Origin: Mastigias papua
Taxonomy: Eukaryota > Cnidaria > Scyphozoa > Rhizostomeae > Mastigiidae
Assembly (NCBI GenBank): GCA_964019165.1
Contig: OZ025281.1
Span: 3,936,240 to 4,000,239 of the forward strand
Direction of reading: 5' to 3'
DNA: 64,000 bases
Shown: in pieces, positions 1 to 11,885 of the stretch
Position numbering within the stretch: the first letter of the stretch is position 1
Layout of the letters: every line of letters starts with the position of its first letter
Program-made: the position numbers and the translations under genes
The notes under the pieces: generated by a model
What the model was told of the DNA's origin: nothing
Database searches by the model: none
The model's input: the letters and a program-made list of their open reading frames with translations, nothing else

Positions 1-149
1 ATGGACGGTAGAGCCGTTTTGTATATATGCAAACTTCTTGCTCCGTCGTCACTGTCTCACTTTCGGCAGTGCGTTATAGAAGGGAGACACTAAGAAATTC
101 TATCATTTTAAACTTTTTGGGCATTACCCCTCTCTATTTCAGCGCTGGC

Positions 150-525
150 GTTGTACCTGATTGCACACTACCGTAACGTACCATACCGTATTATAACGTG
201 GCGTACTGTACCGTGTCGTAACGTACCGTTCCGTCCTGTACCGTACTCTGTTGTATTGCACAGTAATGCACTGCACTGCGTTGTACTTTACTGTACTGTA
301 CTGTACTGTACTGTGCTGTACTGTGCTGTACTGTACTGTACTGTGCTGTGCTGTGCTGTGCTGTACTGCACTGTACTGTACTGTACTGTACTGTACTGTA
401 CTGTACTGTACTGTACTGTACTGTACTGTACTGTACTGTACTGTACTGTACTGTACTGTACTGTACTGTACTGTACTGTACTGTACTGTACTGTACTGTA
501 CTGTACTGTACTGTACTGTACTGTA
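150..525. repeat. CTGTA pentanucleotide satellite
   Basis: The core at 371-525 is about 31 uninterrupted CTGTA units. From 291 to 370 units with one substitution (CTGTG, CTGCA) occur, and from about 150 to 290 the array decays into CCGTA, ACGTA and CCATA variants. The gradient suggests expansion at the right end of an older array. The long open frames here on both strands simply translate the 5-bp period and are not genes. Confidence 0.97.
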
Positions 526-2099
526 GCATACCACTCTGTGCTATCGTTGTGTTAACCAGTCCTTCCGACATAAACAGGCTTTAGTGAATTTTTAGATCAT
601 TTTGAGCAGAAAATCTAAGTGCAGGCTACAAAGTACGGACAGAGAGAAGTGAGCAATTATTTCTTCTATATTTATTCTTATATCCATTCTTATACTCGTA
701 ATATGGGGTCTTATAAATTATAGGGTCTTATATTCTTATAAACTACTAAGGCTAGGCGGTTTTTCATCTAGTAATCTTCAGCAAGGGAATCTGTCGTATG
801 GGAGCAGAGTGTGAAATCATCCCCTTTTCTCAGGCAATGGCAATATGTGCTTATTTGAACTGGGCACAATTTGTTTAACTTTAAAAGTACGAGCAAATAA
901 GATTCCTCTACTTCAACCATATTTCTTTGCTGCATCAAGTTGAAATGGAGATACTTTCAAGAATATCACTACTGCCAACTTTTTCCCAGGATAAAATTTA
1001 CTTTCATCTTCAATGATAATTATTAACCGCAGCCTCTTCAATACAATTTCCTTCGATGTCTTGAAGCTCTAGTCTAAGAAACGACTGGTATTGATTATTG
1101 GTACACTCCATACACAGAACAACGCCTATTCTTTACCTTACACACAAGATGTCCTTCATGAACCATCCTTACTGATCAAGAGACAACGATGTCGTTTTTC
1201 ATGCACAATATACCTAGATGACCCTGAAATGCACCCCTGTCTTTTATATCTCGGAGCTAGGAAAGCGAAAGCTACGAAATAGTGAAGATTAGTTGTCCCA
1301 TCTGAGCCTATCGGTTATTCTTTGTCAAACTATTAATGATTCGGAGTCATTTCTCGGGCTAACAAGTTACACCTGAACAAATTACGTCCTCCTAACGCTC
1401 ACCTGACCATCTTGCAGGTGTGTATGCCTACTGAAGATGATTCTGCCTGTTTCCTTCGAAGCGACAAGTTTTTTATTGACTTCGTGTGATTTACCAGAAA
1501 GTGCTCTTGCATATTTTGATAGGACTGAGAGCACAAAAGCTGTCATTTGTTTTTCATATCAACACACAAGTTTTGTCTTTAGAGCAATACATTTGCTGTG
1601 TACTGTGATCTTAAAACTGACGATTTTAAACGCAAGCGACCGAGTTATTAAATCAAGCATGTCTGTATTTTACCTTGGTCACACAAAGCCAAAAGCACAC
1701 ATGTACCAAATGCGGTGACTTAACACTAACGATTTTCATTGCAAGCAACCGAGGAGTAAGATGAAACATATTTGGTATTTTTGATTAATGGCTTTTGAAG
1801 TCAATTTCGTGTACTACTGCACAATGGATGATTTCTATATGCACGCTAAGTGATCTTTTTGAGAATTCTTTACCAAATAAACTCTTTAGATTCTTACTAA
1901 TTGTGTCCTTTCTATCTTCCAAGCAATCTGAGTGAGGTGTTGCAGCATGCCAGTGTAGTGGTAGATGAAGTGTTTTGTGCATCATGCAGGAGGATATCTG
2001 AAACAAGTGAAAATCATACTCAAGGTATCAACTTTGATTCAAGATTTTCTTATGATCCGTAGCTGAATGTAATGATTTTGTTAAAGGCTAGAGTAAATT
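526..2099. other. No gene seen
   Basis: Ordinary AT-rich sequence between the pentamer satellite and the minisatellite. The short open frames at 1091 and 1437 show no family resemblance, no long composition shift and no convincing splice context. Exons of the N-terminal half of the downstream antiporter were looked for here and not found. Confidence 0.5.
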
Positions 2100-2876
2100 A
2101 ACTTTCCATCTACACTTTCCCACCCAACCTTCCCACCCAACATTCCCACCCAACATTCCCACCCAACTTTCCCACCTAACCTTCCCATGCAACCTTCCAA
2201 TCCAACCTTCCTACCCAACCTTCCATCAAACCTGCTTACCTTAGCTTCTCACCAAATCTTTCCACCTAAAATTCACATCCAATCTTCCTACCCAACCTTC
2301 CTATCCAACCTTTGCATCCAACCTTCCCATTCAACCTTCCATCAAACCTGCCCACCTTACCTTCCCACCAAACTTTTCCAACTAACCTTCCCATGCAACC
2401 TTCCAGTCCAACCTTCCTACCCAACCTTCCATCAAACCTGCTTACCTTAGCTTCTCACCAAATCTTTCCACCTAAAATTCACATCCAATCTTACTACCCA
2501 ACCTTCCTATCCAACCTTTGCATCCGACCTTCCCATTCAACCTTCCATCAAACCTGCCCATCTTACCTTCCCACCAAACTTCTCCAACTAACCTTCCCAT
2601 GCAACCTTCCAATCCAACCTTCCTACCCAACCTTCCATCAAACCTGTCCACCTTACCTTCCCACCAAACCTTTCCACCTAACATTCACATCCATCCTTTC
2701 CACCCAACCTTCCCATCCAACCTTTGCATCCAACCTTCCCATTCAACCTTCCATCAAACCTGCCCACCTTACCTTCCCACCAAATCTTTCCAACTAACCT
2801 TCCAATCCAACCTTCCTACCCAACATTTCCACCTAACCTTTGCATCCAACCTTTCCACCCAACCTTCCCATCCCGG
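2100..2876. repeat. CAACCTTCC minisatellite with 206-bp higher-order unit
   Basis: The stretch is built from degenerate units of about 10 bp resembling CCAACCTTCCCAT. Superimposed on them is a longer period: the landmark CATGCAACCTTCCA recurs at 2186, 2392 and 2598, exactly 206 bp apart each time, with the intervening text nearly identical (same AAACCTGC and CAAATCTTTCC variants). About 3.3 higher-order copies are present. The Pro/Ser/Phe/Leu-rich open frames across it are repeat translations. Confidence 0.95.
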
Positions 2877-2919
2877 CAAAATCTGGACAATTTTCTTCGT
2901 CCAGTACGTAGATTCGGGA

Positions 2920-3035
2920 CTTCAACTTTCGCAACTGACTGGAAGCTCCCAGAATCTGCCTACAGTAGCATACGGCTATGGGGACACGTCCCCCTTTTCA
3001 CAGATTTTCCAAGCATTCTGCAGACTAAATTTGAC
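2920..3035 (+). pseudogene. Possible decayed potassium-channel pore fragment
   Basis: One frame reads ATDWKLPESAYSSI, and the neighbouring frame continues GYGDTSPF before the first frame resumes with FTDF. Read across the two frames this resembles the P-loop of two-pore potassium channels (W...A.Y.SI.T.GYGD..P.TD). The frame changes and lack of flanking exons make it a relic at best. It is only about 35 codons, so chance resemblance is possible. Confidence 0.25.
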
Positions 3036-4900
3036 AGATTAATATGGTGCTCAATTTTGGATACAAGAAAAATCTATAATGAAAAGTAAGATAGAGAAGA
3101 AACTGTTACTTAGAAAAGTGTTCTGGCTAAGAATACCGTTGTCTTCACAGGGGCCTATTAAATTTGTATGACTGGTGCGTACTATGACCGACTCAAATAT
3201 GATATGAAGTTACATGAATACACAGGCACATCGGAGCCGGGGGGCTTGGGGGGCCGCAGCCCCGCACGTTTCTGCTCGTGTATGCCATCAAGGCTGAGGC
3301 ACTTGATCCAAGTAGAAGAAGATATGGGTGATGCTAACTGTGATCTATCCCAAGAAATAGCCTGCCTGTCTCTCTCTGAAAATTCTAGGCATATTAGTAA
3401 TCTGTATGATCTATTCAGTCTAAAGCAGATTATAAACGAGCCAACTAGGGTAACGCTCGCTACATCAACTCTAATCGATCATATATCTACATCCTGTATT
3501 GATAACATACTAGAGTCAGGAGTGCATAAAGTATCAATGAGTGACCACTACATGGTCTTTTGTAAACGCAAAATAAATGACGGACTTGGCGGGCACAAGA
3601 TGCAGATGGTTGTAACTAGAAACATGAAGCATTTTAACGAAAGTGCATTTTTGGCTGATATCTCTAGTATCGATTGGGAGCTGGTTGTTAATAAGACTGA
3701 TGACGTTAATGTCATGGTTGAGGAATGGTCATCCCTCTTCTCTGCAGTGATAGAAAAGCATGCTTCCACAAGAGAAATGAGAGTTTCTGCTCGGAACTCT
3801 CCATGGATAAACACGAAGATAAAACTGCTTATGAAGTCAAGAGATAAACTAAAAGAAGCCGCAGTTAAAAATAAATCTTCCTCTCTTATGGAAGACTATA
3901 GGAAAGTTCGGAATAGGGTGAATAGCCTTAATATTTTGCTAAAGCAGCAGTATTTTATTAATAAGATCAGTGAAAATAAAGGTAACATAAAAGAATGCTG
4001 GAAAATAACTAGCAAGCTTTTAAATAAATGCAGTAAATCCACAAATATCACTTACATTAAAGATGGGGATATTGAAATCAGAGAGAAGAGGGAAATATCT
4101 AATACGATGAATAATTACTTCTGTTCAGTGGGAAAAGATCTTCCAAATAATGTTGAGAAATCTTCAAACCCTCTCCTGACGGGCAAATACACTGTAAATC
4201 AAACTGCCGTCTGTTTTGAATTTAAAGAGGTCGAGTGCACACATATTAGAGATGCCATATGCAAGATGAAGACATCACAGGGCTCTGGAAATGACAATAT
4301 CTCTAGCTACTTTTTAAAAATTTCCCTACCATTCATTACCAAGTCACTATGTTGCATCTTTAATAAATCAATACTAAAATATGTCTTCCCTGCCCAATGG
4401 AAGATTGCAAGAGTCACTCCCATTTTTAAAGAAGGAGATAAATACGCAAAATCGAATTATGGACCAATATCAGTTCTCCCTGTAATATCGCGGCTCTTTG
4501 AAAAGTTAGTTTACAACCAGCTATATGAATATATGAGCACTAATGGCCTCATAGCATCCTTCAATCTGGTTTTAGGGCCCATCATTCTAAAACAACAGCT
4601 CTGTTAAAATGTACTGATGATTGGCTAAATGGAATAGATGCTGGAAAATATGCAGGGGTCGTATTCGTAGACTTAAAGAAAGCCTTTGACATAGTTGATC
4701 ACGGAATTCTTCTTCAAAAGCTCGCACACTATGGTGTTCAGGGCCACGAGCTAGAGTGGTTTAAGTCATACCTGTCAAAGCGCACTCAGTTCACAAGAGT
4801 CAACGGCTGCGACTCCAGAGTCGAAAGTATAAGCCTAGGAGTACCTCAGGGTTCATGTCTTGGACCCCTGCTATTTTCAATCTACATCAATGATCTCCCT

Positions 4901-5209
4901 ATGGTCATCGATAATGCTAAAGTTTATATGTACGCTGATGACACTTGTATAAGCTTCCAAGCTGATAGCATTGCTAAGCTAAATGAGGGATTAAACAAGG
5001 ACCTTGAAGCTTTGGATTCATGGCTCAGTGGTAATATACTGTCTCTGAACGTAGCCAAAACGCAGTCAATGACCATTTCAACAAAGCACAAGCAAGCTGC
5101 ATTAGAAAGGAAAAATGAACAACTTTGTCTGCAAATGCGCAATGAAACCCTAGGAGCTGTTCAAAATGCCAAGTATCTAGGAGTTCACATTGATAATTCT
5201 CTTGACTAG
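4901..5209 (+). pseudogene. Reverse transcriptase palm fragment of the LINE
   Basis: This open segment carries the YADDTCISF catalytic motif with its two aspartates and the following LDSWLSGNILSLNVAKT region, typical of LINE reverse transcriptases. It ends at an internal TAG; the same frame continues after it with family-like sequence, so the stop is a disabling mutation in the larger element. Confidence 0.85.
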
Positions 5210-5257
5210 AAGCAGCATATTCAGGAAACATCTAAAAAAATTTCACGATCTCTTGGT

Positions 5258-5728
5258 ATGTTAAAATATGCAAAAAGATATCTTCCTTTCCATGCGCTTA
5301 AAAATTTCTACACCAGTGTCATTGATCCTAGCTTCCGATACTGCTGTTCTGTGTGGGGTGTGTGTGGTGCAGCCGAAATCCACCAGCTACAGAAACTTCA
5401 AAATCGAGCTGCCCGAATCATCACCGGTAGCAATTACGATGCCCCTAGTAAACCATTAATAGAAAGTTTGGGTTGGAAAACGATTAATGATATGATACAG
5501 TTTGAATCACGAGTTATGGTATTCAAATCATTAAATCGGCTCACCCCACAATACCTCTCAGACCTGCTTGTGGCAAACTCCACCAATCCCTCATACAACC
5601 TAAGGAGTACGGACACCGATCTTACGCTGCCAAAAAAAACACCTCGACTGGCCAGAAAAGCTTTTCGTATAGGGGTGCTAAACTTTGGAATGGCCTCCCA
5701 GATCCATCAAAGCGAGCCTCTAGCCTGA
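5258..5728 (+). pseudogene. C-terminal segment of the LINE polyprotein
   Basis: Continuation of the reverse transcriptase polyprotein after the internal stop. It shows the conserved LKNFYTSVIDPSFRYCCSVWG stretch (here split for length: LKNFYTSVIDPS then FRYCCSVWG) followed by LQKLQNRAARIITG, standard for the thumb and connection region of Jockey/CR1-type LINEs. The stop at 5726-5728 probably marks the natural protein end, about 270 bp before the (TAA)n tail. Confidence 0.85.
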
Positions 5729-6016
5729 CCTCCTTCAAGACGTTGTTATAGTCACTTTACACTATTGAGATTTCAGTCATCTCCTTTATTTTATTCTATT
5801 TTGTTTTTCCTCTAACTAGTATTTTTAATTTTTTAAATAGAACATTATATGTACTTATTGTGATTAAGAAAGTTATGTAGGAGTTTACTTATTGTACTTA
5901 AGTTATGTAGGATTTTATTCCTATTTTGTAGTATATTTAGATGGAGGGCCCCTTGAAAAGCAGCTACGGCTGAAGGGCTACCCTTCCTAAACATTTATAA
6001 TAATAATAATAATAAA

Positions 6017-7544
6017 AAGATCTCTTTTTTCCGCGTTAAAGTTCACTCACTTTCAAAAGCTTCAGTGCCGGAGTCATCAGGACCTATTGGAGGTAAATAA
6101 CCTACTTTTTTCAAAACGTGGTGCTATAGACTGGTCCAACAGTCTCCTTAACATTTAAGGTAAGGGAAGAGTTCTGTGTTCTTGGTCTCCTAGCGCTTTA
6201 CATGACCTCGTTGCTCTGAAAACGTATATCTCTATCATTTTACCTGAACTGGCAACAATCTTCATAGAGTAGCAAAGATGTCTATTCAATTTTCTCACCG
6301 GCACCTCAATGATTTTATCTACCGTTTTCCAAGTAGACGGGATGAATTTCTATTTTAAAACAGGGCGTTTCCCACTGAATTATAGGACATGTAGAGCAAA
6401 ATTTTTCAGGGACTCCGCCCCTGATCCCATACTGCCTCCCTGCTACCACCATTGTTGCATACTTCCATATGGACTTGCAAATTATCCCCAGCCCCCCACT
6501 CAAAAATATGCTCCTTCGTCCCTCTTACAGGTGACTACTGTACCATAGCTAACAAGCATCAACACTACAGCCCCCATCCACAGTAACATCATGCCTGATG
6601 AGATGAGGAGCTAAGCAATGTTTGCTGCACAACTATGTTACTTCTGAACGAGAAAAGTCAATAATCACGAGCGAAGAATCTAGCTTCAAAGCATTTGTGG
6701 CGCTCAATTTTGATGGAGTATCAGCGATATACCATAATTTATGTATTCTGCTGGAATACTGTTTTCATACCAGAGATAAACAAAATCATTTTCTCTATTT
6801 ATCTTCACTAAGGCACGTAGCCGATGGCTAGCGAGGAGGATAGGACAAATGGTGCATGAAATGCTTTCTGTAAAGTGATATGTTTACAAACGAGCCAAAT
6901 CTCACAGATCTGACAATGAAGCGGACAATTTTCACCTTTCAGGGATGAGGCACAATTCTGCACTTTTAGGAGCGCCTGTTAGATAGGATACTTGTCCTGT
7001 GCCTTTGGTATAATGAGATAGGGTGGCCAGCTCCTTTACTTGCCACCTTTAACTCCCCAATGTTACCAGCCACCAGGTACCTATTGGCTGTACTAGATGG
7101 ACAGTGAACAAGTTATGTGACTATGTTCGGAGGGTTCACCTCGATCTATCGATGTTTCCCAAAGCAGTTAAGCTCTCTAACCAATCGACCGCAGGCCCAT
7201 TTAATTCAGAATTAAGGAGTGTCAATTGAGAAAATCACGGCTTAGGGCAGATTTGCAAGATACAGTGTCTTAAATGCATTTTTATGATAAAAATATTGGT
7301 TGCAAAAACATCTTCAGCATTTGTATTTGCCAGTACAGAGTAAACAGTATCTTCGTCTCCTTTTTGATTTTTCATTTCCTTCTTTGCCTATTTTCCCAGG
7401 GTAATACATTCAGTATAAATAACGGTTGTACAATATACCTGAGATGCAATTCTGAAAAGCTGAACAAGAACAATTTACTTCTCAATAACTGATTATACAG
7501 TTGACTCTGATCATCTTGGGCAAAATGCAGCTTTTCTATTCCAG
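6017..7544. other. No gene seen (probable intron or upstream DNA of the antiporter)
   Basis: Non-repetitive sequence with no recognisable exon. An acceptor-like TTTTCCCAG precedes 7401, but the following text gives no transporter-like peptide. The next upstream antiporter exon must end in phase 1 and was not found here. Confidence 0.4.
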
Positions 7545-7690
7545 GTGAACATATCAGTGGTTCATATCCAGGCATTGAGGATCACAGTGTCCTAATGAAT
7601 GGAACGAGAGTCGACTGCAGAATTGAACATGACAGTAGCGAGTCCAGGACACTGATTGAAAATGAGGAGGAAATACAAATAAGAAACGAG
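7545..7690 (+). CDS. Antiporter exon: acidic cytoplasmic loop
   Basis: Follows TTCTATTCCAG and ends before GTATTT. It begins in phase 1 (needs one base from an upstream exon) and encodes 48 full codons, hydrophilic and acidic (LIENEEEIQIRNE at the end), as expected of the large loop between the two alpha-repeats. Assignment rests on phase and position rather than on a motif. Confidence 0.6.
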
Positions 7691-10600
7691 GTATTTCATT
7701 TTCTTTTTGGCTCTAATATAATTTTTATTCTGTTCTGCGCTGCCCTTTCCTGCTCTGTTCTACTTGCCCTGCCCTGTTCTGCTCTATTTTGCTCCGTTCT
7801 GCTCTATTTTGTTTGCTTATGACATATTCTGTTCTATTCTGTTCCGTTCTGTTCGCTTCTATTTTGTTCTGTTCCGTTGGATTGGGGTCAGCTCTGTTCT
7901 GTTCTGTTCGGTTTATCTACTGTTTATTCACTAAGCTTGTATTCACTTAGCTTGCTCATTTCTGTTATTTTTCTACACATATAATAGTGCATATTTAAAG
8001 AGTCATTTCATAATTTTAAATCAATTGTAATAAACTTGAATTAATTAAGTCCTATTGGCTGTGTTTAGTTTTTTTTGTATAGTCTACTTTGAATAAATTT
8101 ATGAGGCAGGCCCGTAGCCAACGTGATTTTGTTAAGGAGGCACAAATAATCCGTGCACAGTGAGAATCAATCAGCTGGGAGGCGTAGTATCCCCCAGTAG
8201 TGTCCATAATGCATTGAATTACATGACTTAGGCTTAAATCTGATAACTAATGCTAAGTAATGCAAAAAGTAGTTTCAAGTGCTCTATTTCTAAGGGGGGA
8301 CTGAGTCTTCTTATGGAATTTCAGGACGGACCCTATCCCCCTAGGCCAGCCCTTAGCTATGGGTCTGTTATGAGGATAATGACAATGGTGATTTTGTACT
8401 CTGCTCAGCGCTGCTCTGTTCTGCTCGATTCTGTTTGGTCTCATCTCTACCAAGGTTCAGCCTCGGTTCTGTTTCCCTCAGTTCTTCTAGATTCTGTTCA
8501 TCTCCGCTCTACTTAGTTCTGTTCTGTCCCATTCCGCATTTTCATCTTCCATACGGTTTTCATAGTCTTCAGTTTCTTCACTCTTGCGTTAATAATCCTG
8601 GTGACTGACTATTCTATATCGTTTCCATAATTACTTCTTCATTAGCAGAGCTCAGAAGATCAATCAAGGAAAGGAAGAACTAAAAGAAAGGCTGCTTTGA
8701 AATCGTCAGCACTGCTGCTCATTGGTGGTGTCCTTGTGGGTCATACGTAATCACACATTTTCAATACATCTGTGATATAGTTGTTGCAATAGGTAGAAGT
8801 GAGAAAATAAAATTTGATGGATCATGGATTTGGAACAGTATTAGATATGTAACTACTCTGAACCGCAGCCGAAAAGTTGCAAATTTAATCGCTTTTTTCC
8901 TATTTTCTATTGTTTGATATTCATTACCCAATATGCCACACCAAACAAGATTCTTTCCTGAGCCGCTAAGGTTTTCAGGTGAAAGAAATTATTCAACTGT
9001 AAAAGTTGTCTCTAGCAATTCTTAAATCCTGCTGGCAATTCTTTGTCACTTGTTCCTTTTTCCAAGGCTTTAATTTAAGTAAATTCGAAAGCTGCACATT
9101 ACCAAGTCTTAAAGATAAATCTTTGTCGTCTATTCTGCCTCTTTCCAGGACTTTTGATTACGGACATTCAAGAGCTGCACACTATTCTCATAGATACGAT
9201 TATGAGGAATACCCCTTCATTCTCATTCATAAGCATACAAGTAAAAGCATGCTCCCTACAAGCAGACACTAAAATTCCACATGTTGGATAGCTATATTTA
9301 TGCTAAATAAAACGCACATGTAATATTTAATTGCACAGCAAAGGGAGCATTTATGAATTGATATATTTTGCAATCTGCACCGACCACTTTCTAGAACTGC
9401 TGAAACCATTTTAGGCCTAAAAATGTTGCGTAAAAATAAACATTGAAAAACATTTGCTTCCCTTTTCATTTAACTACTTCTCTTCACAAGTTGCAACATA
9501 TGTTAAAATTTCTATTTATATCAGATTTCCTCTGGTCACAGACACTAGCCATGTATTCATTTATGCTGCTATATGCCATCTAAATATTTCACAAAATTTT
9601 GTCAAAGTGCTTCATCGATACCATGCTCTTCAACTTGAATCTTCCTTTTCAAGGCGTCATCTCTAGCTTCTCCAATGTGCGATGCCATAGATGCCCTTAC
9701 TAACGAGAAGAACAAGCCTCACTATCTCCCAATCAGCTGTGAGTACAACGTTTTTAAATTCTATTTATTTACTGCCACTGTGGTGTATAGTGTATTGAAA
9801 CAGGGTTGCTTTCAAATAAAAAGAAGCCCTATCGAAACTGCTTTCATCTAATCTATGATAAATCACATAAAAGAGTTGCCCATAGCTGGAGCTTTCTAAT
9901 CCAATGCCAGTCAAAGAAGTATATATGAATTCATTAAAAGTACCCCAAGTAATGGCGCATAGGTGGTGAAAGCAGACATGCGACTCGTGAATGCAGGGGC
10001 AGTGCCTATTTATACTCTTGGGTAAAAAAAAGACACAACTTAATGCAATGTAATGGAGAAAAGTGTTCGGATCTATAGTGGCTAACTTCGAGCTACTTAT
10101 GTGTCTAAAGAGTGTACTTAAAAAGTTCCCTTATCTTTCTGGCCGTATGTGAGAAATTTCCCTATTACTGGAAAGTCCTTTAAAATACTACGAGTGGAAA
10201 GATTGCTGCGAACGATACGAGAAATTGATGCAACAGCTGGCAACCATTTCCAAGTTCCTAAAAGCTATGGTCTGCTGGGGTAAAATGGGTAACCGGAGTA
10301 AAACGGGTAAATGACTATGTTGCAAAATTGGTGACTGAAGCATTCCGTTCCACGTCTACTTAATGCACATTTTATAGAGATATCGCTCCAAAGTAGCAAA
10401 AATGGCAGTCTCCTTTTTCAAGACCATCAGTCACTGATAATACAGTAATAGCACAAATGGCCACTTGCCCATTTTGTCCTGGCTACCCACTATATCCAAA
10501 CAAGCCTATGCTACAGTAGGCCACTAGTGCACATCAAATAGAAAATTCTTCATACCAAATTCGAATTCATCACACTAAATTGAACTTCGCAACACCATAT

Positions 10601-11833
10601 TCAAATTCGTCACATTCGTCGCAATGTCAGCAAATGTGCAAGTCCATAACTGGGATGAAATTAATAAGTTCAAGGAAAACAACGGCAACATAGCTGACGA
10701 GGAGGGGGAAAATAAAGGTTGCTGCAGCAATGAAATGTGAAACATGTGGAAGTAGCCTGAAGTCAAAAGGTAGATTTTGTTCCATGTGCATTTACTATAG
10801 TTATTAGGACGTACTTCTTTCAAGGATATAAATATACTTGCTTCTTGCATTTCTGGCAAAATACCACCTTATTGAAATGAGTCTACGCACTGTGAAGAGA
10901 GATATAAGAACAAGCTCGCAGCTCCATAGGACTTTTGTCTCACTATTGTCGTAACTTTCTGCTCATCGACTTCTTTACGCCTTCTACTTAATCCCATCGA
11001 CTCAACTGTATTCTTCAGAGTACATTAAGTTGTTTTCTTGAATTTATTCACTTCATATTGTATATGGAAAATAGAGATATCAAAATTTAGCTTTGGAAGT
11101 GTCATTAAGGAAACCATGACCAACTATTTTATTTTTGGCCAACATTTGTTTCAAGAGCGCAAGGAAATGATGGTTACTAGTAACATCAACTTATTTGGAA
11201 TATTACAAAAAGACAGTTGACTACGACTAATCAAGACCAACAGAATGAATAAATGCATACTTAATTATTTATTGCCCGGTCAATCCTCTTAAGGCTTCTC
11301 AAGGACTGGAGGGCGTGACGTGACATCTCTTACGCTACCCCCTCCAGTAGACAACGGACAACCATTTTTGTTGAAGATCTGGCCGACTAGAATTTCCGTG
11401 ATAAATTTGAATTTCGTATGAAAAGTTTAAATTTGATGTGCACTTGTGGGCCACTGTACTATGCAAAGTCAAAATCCTTTGAAGAGAACTGATTAGGGCC
11501 CCCATCACAGCTAGAATTTAATCTTGTTCTCACTTGCATTGATAGCTAGAAGCAATTCCATATTTGTGTTGTGCTTGGCCATTAACCAATAAAAGAATGT
11601 CTTTCTCTAGCTTTCTATGTTTCATTTATTGTGACGCCATTATGCTCGAATGCCTCGGAGCTTGTTTCGTCACTCATCTTTGCGAGCAGAAGAAAACGAG
11701 AAAATATAACTATCACCTATACACAGGTATTGTTTACATAGCTTTTATTTCTCATGCTAATCAATATTGGAATATTCTATTTCAGTTTATTTCTCAATAT
11801 TTTATTTCTGATACTATAATATTTGAAACTAGA

Positions 11834-11885
<52 letters not shown>

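Larger units (their letters stand above)
3168..6016 (+). mobile_element. Decayed non-LTR retrotransposon (LINE, Jockey/CR1-like)
   Basis: The 5' part encodes the end of an APE-type endonuclease (GDANCDL near 3330, EPTRVTLATSTLIDHIST near 3440, SDH near 3540). A reverse transcriptase follows (ISVLPVISRLFEKLVYNQLY near 4470, FVDLKKAFDIVDHGIL near 4670, GVPQGSCLGPLLF near 4840, catalytic YADD near 4935), then the usual C-terminal region with SVWG and QNRAARIITG (5350-5430). It is inactive: a frameshift near 4565 ends the first frame at 4607, and an in-frame TAG lies at 5207-5209. The 5' end is truncated, with unrelated GC-rich text at 3230-3290. The 3' end is a short UTR closing with a (TAA)n tail at 5998-6016, a common LINE terminus. 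Confidence 0.9.

Noticed and set aside
139..584. Five overlapping open frames on both strands rich in Tyr/Ser/Thr/Val or Leu/Tyr/Cys
   Set aside because: They are translations of the CTGTA pentamer, whose 5-bp period cycles through frames without stops.
2187..3042. Pro/Ser/Leu/Phe-rich plus-strand frames up to 174 codons
   Set aside because: They follow the 10-bp and 206-bp repeat periods and have no non-repetitive coding part, apart from the short P-loop-like text noted separately.
10575..10640. FATPYSNSS-like peptide as the missing antiporter alpha-repeat exon
   Set aside because: It lies inside a terminal inverted repeat region, lacks splice sites and the true exon was found at 11611-11726.
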